Origin: Acidimicrobiaceae bacterium
Lineage (GTDB): Bacteria > Actinomycetota > Acidimicrobiia > Acidimicrobiales > RAAP-2
NCBI GenBank assembly: GCA_030838245.1
Contig: JAUTXB010000159.1
Span: 1 to 6,895 of the forward strand
Length of the DNA stretch: 6,895 nt
Direction of reading: 5' to 3'
Positions 1 through 6,700 of the stretch are shown here, in pieces. How positions within the stretch are numbered: the stretch's first letter is position 1; each line of letters opens with the position of its first letter. A program made the position numbers and the translations under genes. The notes under the pieces are model-generated. The model was not told where the DNA came from, searched no databases, and saw nothing but the letters and a program-made list of their open reading frames with translations.

Positions 1-83
1 GAGAAAAGATCGACGCACCGATCGGCATTGCCGGTCTCGTGGCTGACCAGCACGGTCCATGACTTGTCCAGGCGAGACGACAT
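1..83 (-). CDS. Unidentified protein, N-terminal fragment (runs off the left edge)
   Basis: An ATG at bases 83-81 on the minus strand opens a frame that stays open to the edge of the window, giving 27 complete codons. The peptide begins MSSRLDKSW and continues into TVLVSHETGNADRCVDLF, a hydrophobic strand followed by a polar loop. Roughly three quarters of the codons end in G or C, which agrees with real coding sequence here. It lies only 8 bases downstream of the stop of the universal stress protein gene on the same strand, so the two are probably co-transcribed. No good Shine-Dalgarno sequence is visible in front of it, which could mean translational coupling to the gene before it. I do not recognise the family from 27 residues and assign no function. 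The start is a reasonable choice but not certain. Confidence 0.5.
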   Translation of the reverse strand, partial: MSSRLDKSWTVLVSHETGNADRCVDLF

Positions 84-91
84 GGACGAGT

Positions 92-529
92 TCAGGGCAC
101 GACGAGGATAGGCCGGTGGGCGTGGCGGATCAGGCGGGTGGTCACCGACCCGGCGTAGGCGTGGCGACGGGAGGCCGACCGGCCGACCACGATGCCGTCG
201 GCATGGGCCTCTTCGGCAATGCGCTCGAGCTCGGTGGCCACGTCACCGGTGGCGTGTTGAAAGCTGGCCCGAACGCCGAGCTCGGCCAGGCCGAACATGA
301 TGTCGGGCTCGCGGGTGTCCTCGGTGACGATTGGGACCGATACCACGGCGACGCTGGAGATGGCCGGGATCGTGGTGATGGACGCCACGATCAGCCACGT
401 CTGGTTGCGCCGGGCGATGCCGGCGGCGAAGGCCAAGGCGTCACGGCTGGGTGGCGACTCGTCGTAACCCACGACCAGCCCGATGATGCCGTCCTTGGCG
501 ATCTCGAAGTGCGTCCCGGGAGGGCTCAC
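92..529 (-). CDS. Universal stress protein (UspA family), single domain
   Basis: This 145-residue protein has the length and order of a single-domain UspA fold. It opens with the first beta strand and loop (GLVVGYDESPPSRDAL, residues 17-32), where D23 is the usual ATP-contacting aspartate. It ends with the C-terminal strand RPILVVP, and the nucleotide loop is GRSASRRHAYAGS, residues 116-128. The family is cytoplasmic, usually dimeric, and linked to survival under stress; many members bind ATP through G-2X-G-9X-G(S/T). Here the second glycine is A119 and the last spacer is 7 residues instead of 9, so ATP binding may be weak or absent. The start is GTG at 529, with an extension of about 14 residues before the first strand; only a weak GGGA lies in front. 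The stop is 8 bases before the left-edge gene, suggesting an operon. The family call is firm; the physiological role cannot be read from sequence. Confidence 0.9.
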   Translation of the reverse strand: MSPPGTHFEIAKDGIIGLVVGYDESPPSRDALAFAAGIARRNQTWLIVASITTIPAISSVAVVSVPIVTEDTREPDIMFGLAELGVRASFQHATGDVATELERIAEEAHADGIVVGRSASRRHAYAGSVTTRLIRHAHRPILVVP

Positions 530-560
530 GAGCGGGTCCCGGTCATGAGTATCCGGGTCA

Positions 561-580
561 CGGGCAGAGCAGCGTGCCCG
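561..580. repeat. Short inverted repeat upstream of the universal stress protein gene
   Basis: CGGGCA at 561-566 is the exact reverse complement of TGCCCG at 575-580, with an 8-base loop. It lies in the 72-base gap between the small minus-strand reading frame (stop at 602) and the GTG start of the universal stress protein gene (529). It could be a terminator or attenuator for minus-strand transcription, but no T-run follows it and arms this short arise by chance in GC-rich DNA. Confidence 0.25.
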
Positions 581-601
581 CTGGGTCGGTGAGTGGGTCC
601 T

Positions 602-739
602 CTACCCCAGCGAGCCGAGAGCGGTGTCGGCGTCGGCCAGTGTGGCGTCATCGACCTCGATCTTCTCGCGGATCAGGTGCTGGATGTAGCCCGAGTACTT
701 CCGAATCACATTGGTGTAATCGTCACACCCTCCCCGCAT
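602..739 (-). CDS. Possible small hypothetical protein (45 residues)
   Basis: A minus-strand frame from ATG at 739 to TAG at 604-602 encodes 45 residues. The first 12 residues are unremarkable. The rest (IRKYSGYIQHLIREKI, then EVDDATLADADTALGSLG) looks like an amphipathic helix followed by an acidic tail. From the ATT CGG codons onward about 30 of 33 codons end in G or C, a strong coding signature, whereas the first dozen codons lack it. The true start may therefore be the GTG at 709, giving 35 residues. No well-placed Shine-Dalgarno sequence supports either start. The frame can be extended upstream to 859, but that part is antisense to the ARPP-1 gene and lacks the signature. The product could be a genuine small protein or the C-terminal remnant of a larger decayed gene. 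I recognise no family. Confidence 0.4.
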   Translation of the reverse strand: MRGGCDDYTNVIRKYSGYIQHLIREKIEVDDATLADADTALGSLG

Positions 740-775
740 ACTGCCTGACAAAGCAATGGCGGAAGGAGCCGGACG

Positions 776-1699
776 ATGGAAGTGTTTGAAATCAAGCTCG
801 AGGTGGGCGCGAGATTCGAGGTCGGTGGCCTCAGCGTCTTCCCGCTTACAAGTAGACACACAGGGACAGTGCCCTTATTGACCGGGCCCGAGGCATTGGA
901 GGCTGGGTTGATAGTGGTGGACGAGCTCGACCCTCCCGAGGTCCCGTCGCTCGCCATCACCAACTTGGCCGACGTCCCCGTGCTCCTCGTTGAAGGGGAG
1001 ATGCTCATCGGCGGCGACCAGAACCGCACGATGAACGTGACCGTGCTCTGTCCGGCCAAATCCAGGACGATCGTTCCGGTCTCCTGTGTCGAGGCGGGGC
1101 GGTGGGGCGACGACGACCGACGAGTCGTTGTCAGCTCTCGCCGCCATGCTCCCGCGTCCCTCCGGGCCGCCAAGACGGCGAACCTTCGATCGGTCATGGG
1201 CAATGGTGCCGAACGCCTCTCGGACCAGAGCCGCATCTGGGACGAGGTCGACCGGCAGTCGATGGTCCACGGCGTGTACTCCGATACCTCGGCGCTCGAT
1301 GACGTCCAGGCGGAGTTGGAGAGCTGGATCGCCGACCAGCTCGAAAGCATTCACATATTCCCCGATCAGGTAGGCGTCGTCTGCGCCATCGGAACCGAAG
1401 TGGTCGGGGTCGACATCTTCGACCGGCCGTCCGCGCTGGGCAGCTACCTCCGGGCGATCGTCGCCGGCCACGCGCTCGACGCCCCGGCACCGTCGCGCGA
1501 TACCCACCCGCTCAGACCTGGCGGCGACCTGGTCCATGCCATCGAGCATTTCCTTGCCGGTATGAATGCCAGTGCTCGCTACACGGATTCGGGCGTGGGT
1601 CTGGGCCAAGAGATCCATTTGCGGGGCGGACTCGTCGGGATCGGCCTGACCTACAACGATGCCCTGGTCCACCTGGCCGCGTTCCCGACGCCGGCGTAG
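776..1699 (+). CDS. ARPP-1 domain protein (DUF6569 family)
   Basis: This 307-residue protein matches the ARPP-1/DUF6569 family over nearly its whole length. Diagnostic stretches are VPVLLVEGEMLIGGDQNRTMN (residues 67-87 in part; family form roughly GEELxGxxQNRxxN), the following VPVSCVEAGRW (100-110), the loop PASLRAAK (126-133) and DQSRIWDEV (150-158). The family name refers to its frequent genomic association with ADP-ribosylglycohydrolases and rhodanese-phosphatases. Its own biochemical activity is, to my knowledge, not established, and neither partner is present here. There is no signal peptide or membrane segment, so it is probably cytoplasmic. The ATG at 776 is well supported: GGAAGGAG at 761-768 sits 7 bases in front. 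About a third of the first 36 codons end in A or T, including two AGA and one TTA, unlike most of the window. It faces the SirB1-like gene and is divergent from the small minus-strand frame, so it is probably its own transcription unit. Confidence 0.85.
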   Translation: MEVFEIKLEVGARFEVGGLSVFPLTSRHTGTVPLLTGPEALEAGLIVVDELDPPEVPSLAITNLADVPVLLVEGEMLIGGDQNRTMNVTVLCPAKSRTIVPVSCVEAGRWGDDDRRVVVSSRRHAPASLRAAKTANLRSVMGNGAERLSDQSRIWDEVDRQSMVHGVYSDTSALDDVQAELESWIADQLESIHIFPDQVGVVCAIGTEVVGVDIFDRPSALGSYLRAIVAGHALDAPAPSRDTHPLRPGGDLVHAIEHFLAGMNASARYTDSGVGLGQEIHLRGGLVGIGLTYNDALVHLAAFPTPA

Positions 1700-1720
1700 G
1701 GCGGGGGCGATGGTAGGTAT

Positions 1721-1748
1721 CCCGGGTCAGTACGTGCGATGACCCCGG
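1721..1748. terminator. Hairpin between convergent genes, probable bidirectional terminator
   Basis: CCCGGGTCA at 1721-1729 pairs with TGACCCCGG at 1740-1748 at 8 of 9 positions, with one C-C mismatch and a 10-base loop. It stands in the 62-base gap between the stop of the plus-strand ARPP-1 gene (1699) and the stop of the minus-strand SirB1-like gene (1762), exactly where a shared terminator is expected. No T-run follows on either strand, which is common for actinobacterial hairpin terminators but leaves the function inferred from position and pairing. Confidence 0.5.
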
Positions 1749-1761
1749 CTCTTGATCGGGA

Positions 1762-2553
1762 TCAGTTGAGACGGGCGCGTACAGCGGTGGAGCGGGTCTG
1801 CAACCGCTCGACGATCTCGTCGTCGAAGCCGCTGTCGGAGGCCAGCTCGTCCAGGAGATCGGCCGCCTCGCTGTAACAGCCGAGGTCGGCCAGCCCGTTG
1901 GCCAGGCTGGCCCGTTCGGCCACCGAGAGCTCGGGGATGGCCAACCGCAGCCGGGTCACCCACAGCAACGACCGGACGTCGGCTCGACCCCGGTAGCTGT
2001 GGTCCAGGTTGGCCAGCATGCGGGCCAGGGTGGCCCGCCGACCGGTCGGAGCCAACATGGTGGGCACGAGGGTCACGCTCGGGCCGCCGATGGCCTGCAG
2101 TAGTCGCTCGCAGGCAGCATGGTCGAGCCGTCGGCCCCCGGCGAAGGCATCGATGAGGAGGTCCGGCGACGCCGTGTCGCGCACAAGGAAGTGGCCGGGC
2201 ATGCCCACGCCTTCGAGGGTCAGCCCACATCGCCTTCCGACCTCGATGAGGAGCACGGACAAGGAGATGGGGATGCCCAGATGGCGATCGAGGACCTGGT
2301 CCAGGAACGAGTTGCGGGGATCGTTGTAGCGCTTCCGGTTGCCCCGCAGCCCCAGGGTCTCGAACAGCATCCGGCACACGCCGTCAGTACTGGGTTCGTC
2401 GACACGGGCGGCGACATCGTCGAGGCGCGCCAGTTGTTTGGCGACATCCAGGGCCGGGTCGGCGTGGGCGGCGACGAGCAGCGCGGCCTCGTCGAGGGGA
2501 AGGTCGACATCGCGGCGCTCCAGGAGCTCCCGCCAGCGGGTGGTCGCATCCAT
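1762..2553 (-). CDS. SirB1-like protein, transglutaminase fold with TPR-like C terminus
   Basis: This 263-residue protein matches the SirB1 family (Transglut_core2 plus tetratricopeptide-like helices). The core shows YNDPRNSFLDQVLDRHLGIP (residues 76-95), ISLSVLLIEVGRRCGL (96-111), GVGMPGHFLVR (115-125) and LIDAFAGGRRLD (133-144). H121 and D135 fit the His and Asp of the papain/transglutaminase triad. At the catalytic cysteine position the sequence reads GIPISLS, so a serine stands there. This agrees with the non-catalytic form usual in SirB1 proteins, as I recall the family. Residues 170-263 are helical and fit TPR repeats. The E. coli relative (SirB1/YchA) has no firmly known activity. No signal peptide is seen, so it is likely cytoplasmic. 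The ATG at 2553 is the only sensible start; a TAGGCT hexamer 6 bases upstream suggests a leaderless transcript. The gene is convergent with ARPP-1 and divergent from the SDR gene. Confidence 0.88.
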   Translation of the reverse strand: MDATTRWRELLERRDVDLPLDEAALLVAAHADPALDVAKQLARLDDVAARVDEPSTDGVCRMLFETLGLRGNRKRYNDPRNSFLDQVLDRHLGIPISLSVLLIEVGRRCGLTLEGVGMPGHFLVRDTASPDLLIDAFAGGRRLDHAACERLLQAIGGPSVTLVPTMLAPTGRRATLARMLANLDHSYRGRADVRSLLWVTRLRLAIPELSVAERASLANGLADLGCYSEAADLLDELASDSGFDDEIVERLQTRSTAVRARLN

Positions 2554-2559
2554 CGATCC

Positions 2560-2565
2560 AGCCTA
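2560..2565 (-). promoter_or_regulatory. Candidate -10 box for a leaderless SirB1-like transcript
   Basis: Read on the minus strand, TAGGCT fits the TANNNT form of an actinobacterial -10 box. It ends 6 bases before the ATG at 2553, so a start of transcription at the usual distance would fall on the A of the start codon. Leaderless messages are common in actinobacteria. No convincing -35 element is seen 17-18 bases further up, so this rests on the hexamer and its spacing alone. The rest of the 150-base divergent gap (2554-2703) shows only a TACCAT at 2674-2679, a weak -10 candidate for the SDR gene on the other strand. Confidence 0.3.
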
Positions 2566-2703
2566 CGTGGCAGGGGATCGGGGCCAGGACACGGCGACAG
2601 AAGCCGAGTCGATGCGTGACGGTATGCGGAGCCCACCTGCTTAGCTCTGCCCACCTCCTACGTTGGGCCCCCCTACCATTCGGTCCACAAAGGGAGGCGT
2701 GCC

Positions 2704-3501
2704 ATGGACAAGGTTGTGCTCATCACCGGGGCCTCGGCCGGCATCGGGCGGGCGTCGGCCGACCGGCTCCACCGCGCCGGTTGGACGGTCGTCGGTGCCA
2801 GTCGCCGCGGCACGTCGCCGGGCGGGTGGGCGGCGTTGGTCATGGACGTGGATGACGACGGCTCGGTCGCCGACGGCGTGGCCAGTGTCCTGCGGGAGCA
2901 CGGCCGGCTCGATGCCGTGGTCGCCTGTGCCGGGTGGGGACTGGCCGGTCCGGTGGAACAGACCCCGATAGCCGAAGCCAAAGAACAAATGGAGACCAAC
3001 TTCTGGGGCGCGGTGCGCCTGGTGCAGGCTGCTCTTCCGGCTATGCGGGCCACGGGCACCGGCCGGTTGGTGCTCATCAGCTCCATCGGCGGGGTCATCG
3101 GCATCCCGTTCCAGGCCTTCTACAGCGCCTCCAAGTTCGCCATGGAGGGCTATGCCGAGTCCCTGGCTTACGAGGTGGCCCCCTTCGACATTTCGGTGAC
3201 CCTGGTGCAGCCGGGCAACGTGCGGACCGATTTCACGGCCAGCCGAAAGGATGTCAAACCCCCCGATGACGATCCCTATGCCGCCGTTGTGACCACGGCG
3301 ATCACCAAGATGGAGCGCGACGAGGCGAACGGGGTGGCACCCGAGGCGGCGGCCGCGGTCCTCCAGCGCGTGCTCGAGTCGGCACGGCCGCCACGACGCG
3401 TGTCGGTGGGCAAGTCCGGCGAGCGGATCGGGCTGATGGCCAAGCGGCTGATGCCCTACCGGCTGTTCGAGAAGGCGGCCAAGGGCAGCCTGGGGGTTTG
3501 A
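2704..3501 (+). CDS. Classical short-chain dehydrogenase/reductase (SDR)
   Basis: This 265-residue protein is a complete classical SDR: a cytoplasmic NAD(P)H-dependent oxidoreductase with a Rossmann fold, usually acting on alcohols or ketones. The glycine-rich cofactor motif TGASAGIG is at residues 8-15, and the adenine-contacting D48 is in MDV. ACAG (74-77) stands in for the more usual NNAG. The catalytic set is N99, S127, Y140 and K144, the last two in YSASK, and the PGNVRTDF segment (170-177) follows. R34 and R35 just after the second strand point to NADP(H) rather than NAD(H). The C-terminal tail of about 40 residues is basic and ends in a short MPYRLFEKAAKG helix; such tails usually help determine the substrate pocket. 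The ATG at 2704 has AGGGAGG at 2691-2697, 6 bases in front. No neighbour on its strand suggests a pathway, so the substrate is unknown. Confidence 0.92.
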   Translation: MDKVVLITGASAGIGRASADRLHRAGWTVVGASRRGTSPGGWAALVMDVDDDGSVADGVASVLREHGRLDAVVACAGWGLAGPVEQTPIAEAKEQMETNFWGAVRLVQAALPAMRATGTGRLVLISSIGGVIGIPFQAFYSASKFAMEGYAESLAYEVAPFDISVTLVQPGNVRTDFTASRKDVKPPDDDPYAAVVTTAITKMERDEANGVAPEAAAAVLQRVLESARPPRRVSVGKSGERIGLMAKRLMPYRLFEKAAKGSLGV

Positions 3502-3567
3502 GTCGGCTGAGCGACGTCTCGAGTCGACCCCTTCGGACGGTGCCGAAAACCTGCTTGGGGACCGCCT

Positions 3568-3608
3568 GCTCGATGGTCCATCGAGCGAGAAGCGATAGAG
3601 AGCGCTCG
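3568..3608. promoter_or_regulatory. Perfect 19-base palindrome with an overlapping competing inverted repeat
   Basis: GCTCGATGG (3568-3576) and CCATCGAGC (3578-3586) are perfect reverse complements around a single T, giving a 19-base palindrome. In RNA this is an 8-bp stem with a 3-base loop. Part of the right arm, CGAGCG (3582-3587), is also complementary to CGCTCG at 3603-3608, 15 bases further on, so two structures exclude each other. The element lies 67 bases after the SDR stop and 185 bases before the large surface-protein start. It could be an SDR terminator without a T-run, an operator for a dimeric regulator of the downstream gene, or a leader switch. The sequence shows the symmetry; the role is inferred. 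Confidence 0.45.
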
Positions 3609-3645
3609 GGTATGAGCCATGTTTGCAGGTTGACGTCGTATCCTC

Positions 3646-3777
3646 ATGACAGCGACTGTGCGGTTCCGATCCGACACGGAACGAGTACGGACCGTCGCCA
3701 CGCGGCTGGCCCGTACCGGTCCTGAGGGTCGCGCCGCGCCGGCGAATTCGACGATGGGAGACACTGACACGTGGTGA
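3646..3777 (+). CDS. Possible 43-residue upstream reading frame overlapping the surface-protein start
   Basis: An ATG at 3646 opens a 43-codon frame that ends with TGA at 3775-3777, overlapping the GTG start of the large gene (3771) by 7 bases. The peptide starts MTATVRFRSDTERVRTVATR and ends in GDTDTW; it is basic and matches no family I know. The overlap is of the kind that permits translational coupling. Support is modest: no clear Shine-Dalgarno sequence precedes the ATG, and only about two thirds of codons end in G or C, below real genes here. An internal ATG at 3754, seven sense codons before the stop, could serve the same coupling role. TTGACG at 3630-3635 resembles a -35 box, but a matching -10 box is poor. 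Confidence 0.22.
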   Translation: MTATVRFRSDTERVRTVATRLARTGPEGRAAPANSTMGDTDTW

Positions 3778-6700
3778 AGGGCCGACACTCCCGGTTCGGG
3801 TTGTCGTCGAGCGGCGAGGGATCTCGGCGGTTCACCAGAACCCAAAAGATCGTGTCGCTGTCGGTGGTGGCGGCCATCGTGATCCTCACCACTGTCTTCG
3901 CGGTGATCGGACAGCCCAGCATCGCCGTGCAGCCCAAGCCCTTCGGGGGCTCGCTGACCCTCAACGACGTGCAAGACCCCGTCGTCATCGACCTGGCCAC
4001 CGGCTCGCCGAACCTCCGCCTCCAGGGCATCGAGTCCCAGGTCGGGGCGACGGACCCGTCCCTGGTCGATGCCGTCCCGCTGGCCGACGGGACGCTCCTG
4101 GTCAACCGGAGCACGGGCACCTTCAACGTGCTCGGGCTGGGCAACTCGATCGTGAAGACGAGCGGCGGCATCGCCCTAGGCGATCTTTCCGGGACCACCG
4201 GCGCGGCCGGGTTCGCCGCCGGCGACAACGGCTACATCGTCCGCTACGCGCCCAGCGCCGCCACCATCTCCTTGGTCGACCAGGCCACAGTGGCCGCCGC
4301 GGCCCGGTCGGGGGCGGGCACGCCAGGCAGCGGGACGTCGGTGCCGTTGCTGGGGTTCGCCGCCGTGTCCGACCAGATCCCAACCGATCCGGGGGCCACC
4401 GTCGTGGCCAACGGCGACCTCTGGACCATCACCCGGGCCCTCGGGCAGGGCACGCTCCAGCGGTTCACCCCCGGCGCGCCGGGCAAGCAGCTGGGCGCTT
4501 CCCCGTTCGGGGGGGTCGACCCGGTGGCCGCGCTGGGGACCGGGTCGACCGCCGGCGGTGAGACGGTGGCGTTGGCCGAGCCCTCCGACATCCGGATCAT
4601 GCCGGCCGGTCAGGGGGGCGGAACCGCCCAGGCGACTACCGTTCAAGTGGCGGCCGGGACCCGTGTGGACCGGATCGTGCCCGTCGGGAACGGCGACGGG
4701 CAGGTCCTCTTCGCCTACCACTCGCAAGCCGGCTGGCGGCTGGTCGGCGTCGACCTGGCCAGCGGTCAGGCGCTGGCCGAGCGGGCCATCACCGGGCTGC
4801 CGGCCAAGACCACGCTCGAGTCACCGGTGATCAACAACGGCGCCATCTATGCCATCGCCGATGACGGGTCGGCCACGCCGCCGCTGGTGAAGATCGATCC
4901 CTGGAGCGGCACCGCCGCCCCGCTCCCTGGCGCGACCTCGTACCCGGTGGCCGGGCCGGGGGAGGCCACCACCTTCGTCGATCCCGGCCTGCCGCCGCAG
5001 GTGATCAGCGTGGGGCCACGAGTGATCATCAACAATCCCAACCGGGTCCTGGCCATCGTCGTGTTCACCGACGGCTCCCGGCCCACCCGGGTGATCGACA
5101 AGCGCACAGCCGTCTCGGTCGACCCGTCGACCCTGCCCGGAGCGCCGGTCAACAACACCCCGTCCAACGTGCCGGCCAAGGACGTCGTCTCCCAACCGCA
5201 ACAGGTCGACACCCAGCTCCGCTGCAAGACCATCTCCCAGAAACCCCGCGTCCCCGTGCTCGACCAGCCGGTGCCGTCCTCGCACTCGGTGTCGCTGTCG
5301 TGGACCTACTCCCTCCTCGACAACCAGGACTGCGAACCGACGTCCTATCTGGTGACCGTGGCGGTGGTGGGCGGCGGGCCGACCCCGGCCACCACCCAGT
5401 TCCCGGTGAACGGGCAGACCCAGTTCACCGTGCCCGGGCTCCGTCCCAACACCACCTACTCGTTCGTGGTCACCGCTCTGATCAACACCCAGTCGACACC
5501 GTCGTTACCTCGGGAGGTGACCACCAATCCGCAAGGCCCCGATGCGCCGCTCACGGTAACCACGGTGGCCAACGGCGGATCGGGCTGGACGGTCAGCTGG
5601 ACGGTGTGCCAGGGGGATGCGTGTGACAGCAACCTTCCTGCGGCCAACTGGACGGTCACCGGCTCGAGCTGTGGCAGCGGCTCCCAGTTCATCGGGACCC
5701 CGCCTGTGGTCAGCGTGCCCGGCACCGGCGGTGCCGTCCAGAGCGCCACTGTTCCCTTCGACCAGTTCCCCACCCTGGTCGGCGACCAGCTGACCTTCTC
5801 GGTGCAGGGCACTAGCGCTACCGGGCTGGCCGGGGACCCCACCGGGGACGGGACGTGCACGGAAGGCTGGCGGCCTGCCGACCCCTCCATGTTCACCGTG
5901 GTCGGGAGCGCAGTTGCCGCCGGGGGCACCACGGTAACGGCGACGCTTCAGGTGCAACCCAACCCAGGCGTGTCTTCTGTCCAGGCCTTCGGATCCAACA
6001 CCGTCAGATTTTCCTTCTCGGTGATCGACCAGACCACCGGCCAGACCAGTCCACCCCAGTCGGGCTCGGCTGCCTCGGCCGCGTTCTCGGGTCTGGCTCC
6101 GGGCCATACCTACATCCCGGCAGTCAGCGTCACACCGCTGATCTCCCCCACCCCTGGGTCGACGATCACCGGGGCCCCATTCGGGACCACGGTCCCCTGG
6201 CCGTCGGGAATCACTGCCGTCCAGGCCGGACCGGTCACCGTCACGCCGGGCAATCTCAATACCGGGACGGCACCCTTCACCATCGCCAACGTCTATGCCG
6301 TGCCGTCGGCCACGGTGACGGCCTCGGCCACAGTGACCTGCGGGAACACCAGCGTGCCGGCGGGGAGCGGGCTGGCCGTCACTCCGAGCGGCACGTCGGG
6401 CTCGGTTGCTGTCCCCATGGACTACACCCAGGAGGGCGGGAACTGTTCGGTGGTCCTCACCCTCTCCGATGGTCCTTCGGGACCGTACGGCGCGCTGCCG
6501 CTGGTGTTGCCGGCTGCCGGGCTGACGGCGAACCCACCCGCCTTTACCGTCCCTCCTGGTGACTTCATCGTCACCTCCGTTCCCGTCGTCGGCATCCAAG
6601 TGACAAGCAAGTACTCGGGTGGTGGAGGCGTCGGGTGGGCCATCGATATCATCGCCCCGGGTTGCTCCGTTACCAGCGTGACGAACACTCCGGGTGGAAC

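Noticed and set aside
59..592. Plus-strand frame of 177 codons opposite the universal stress protein
   Set aside because: It is the antisense shadow of the stress-protein gene, Gly/Asp/Arg-rich, without a motif or convincing ribosome site.
713..729. GGTGT / ACACC inverted repeat with a 7-base spacer upstream of ARPP-1, considered as an operator
   Set aside because: Arms of five bases are expected by chance, and it lies within the possible small minus-strand coding frame. No promoter of good quality is positioned around it.
875..1672. Minus-strand open frame of 265 codons opposite ARPP-1
   Set aside because: It is antisense to a gene with clear family motifs and a strong ribosome site, and the translated product shows no domain.
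3532..3547. TTCGG / CCGAA inverted repeat just after the SDR gene, considered as its terminator
   Set aside because: The stem is only 5 bp with a 6-base loop and is followed by A residues rather than T on the plus strand. The nearby 19-base palindrome is a better candidate.
3498..3725. Plus-strand frame of 75 codons after the SDR gene
   Set aside because: It starts with TTG overlapping the SDR stop, lacks a ribosome site, shows poor third-position bias and runs through the palindrome. The product has no recognisable feature.
5505..6599. Long minus-strand open frame of 364 codons
   Set aside because: It lies wholly antisense to the surface-protein gene, whose frame has better codon bias and recognisable domains. 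Its product is low-complexity Arg/Gly/Asp-rich sequence with no motif, the usual shadow in GC-rich DNA.
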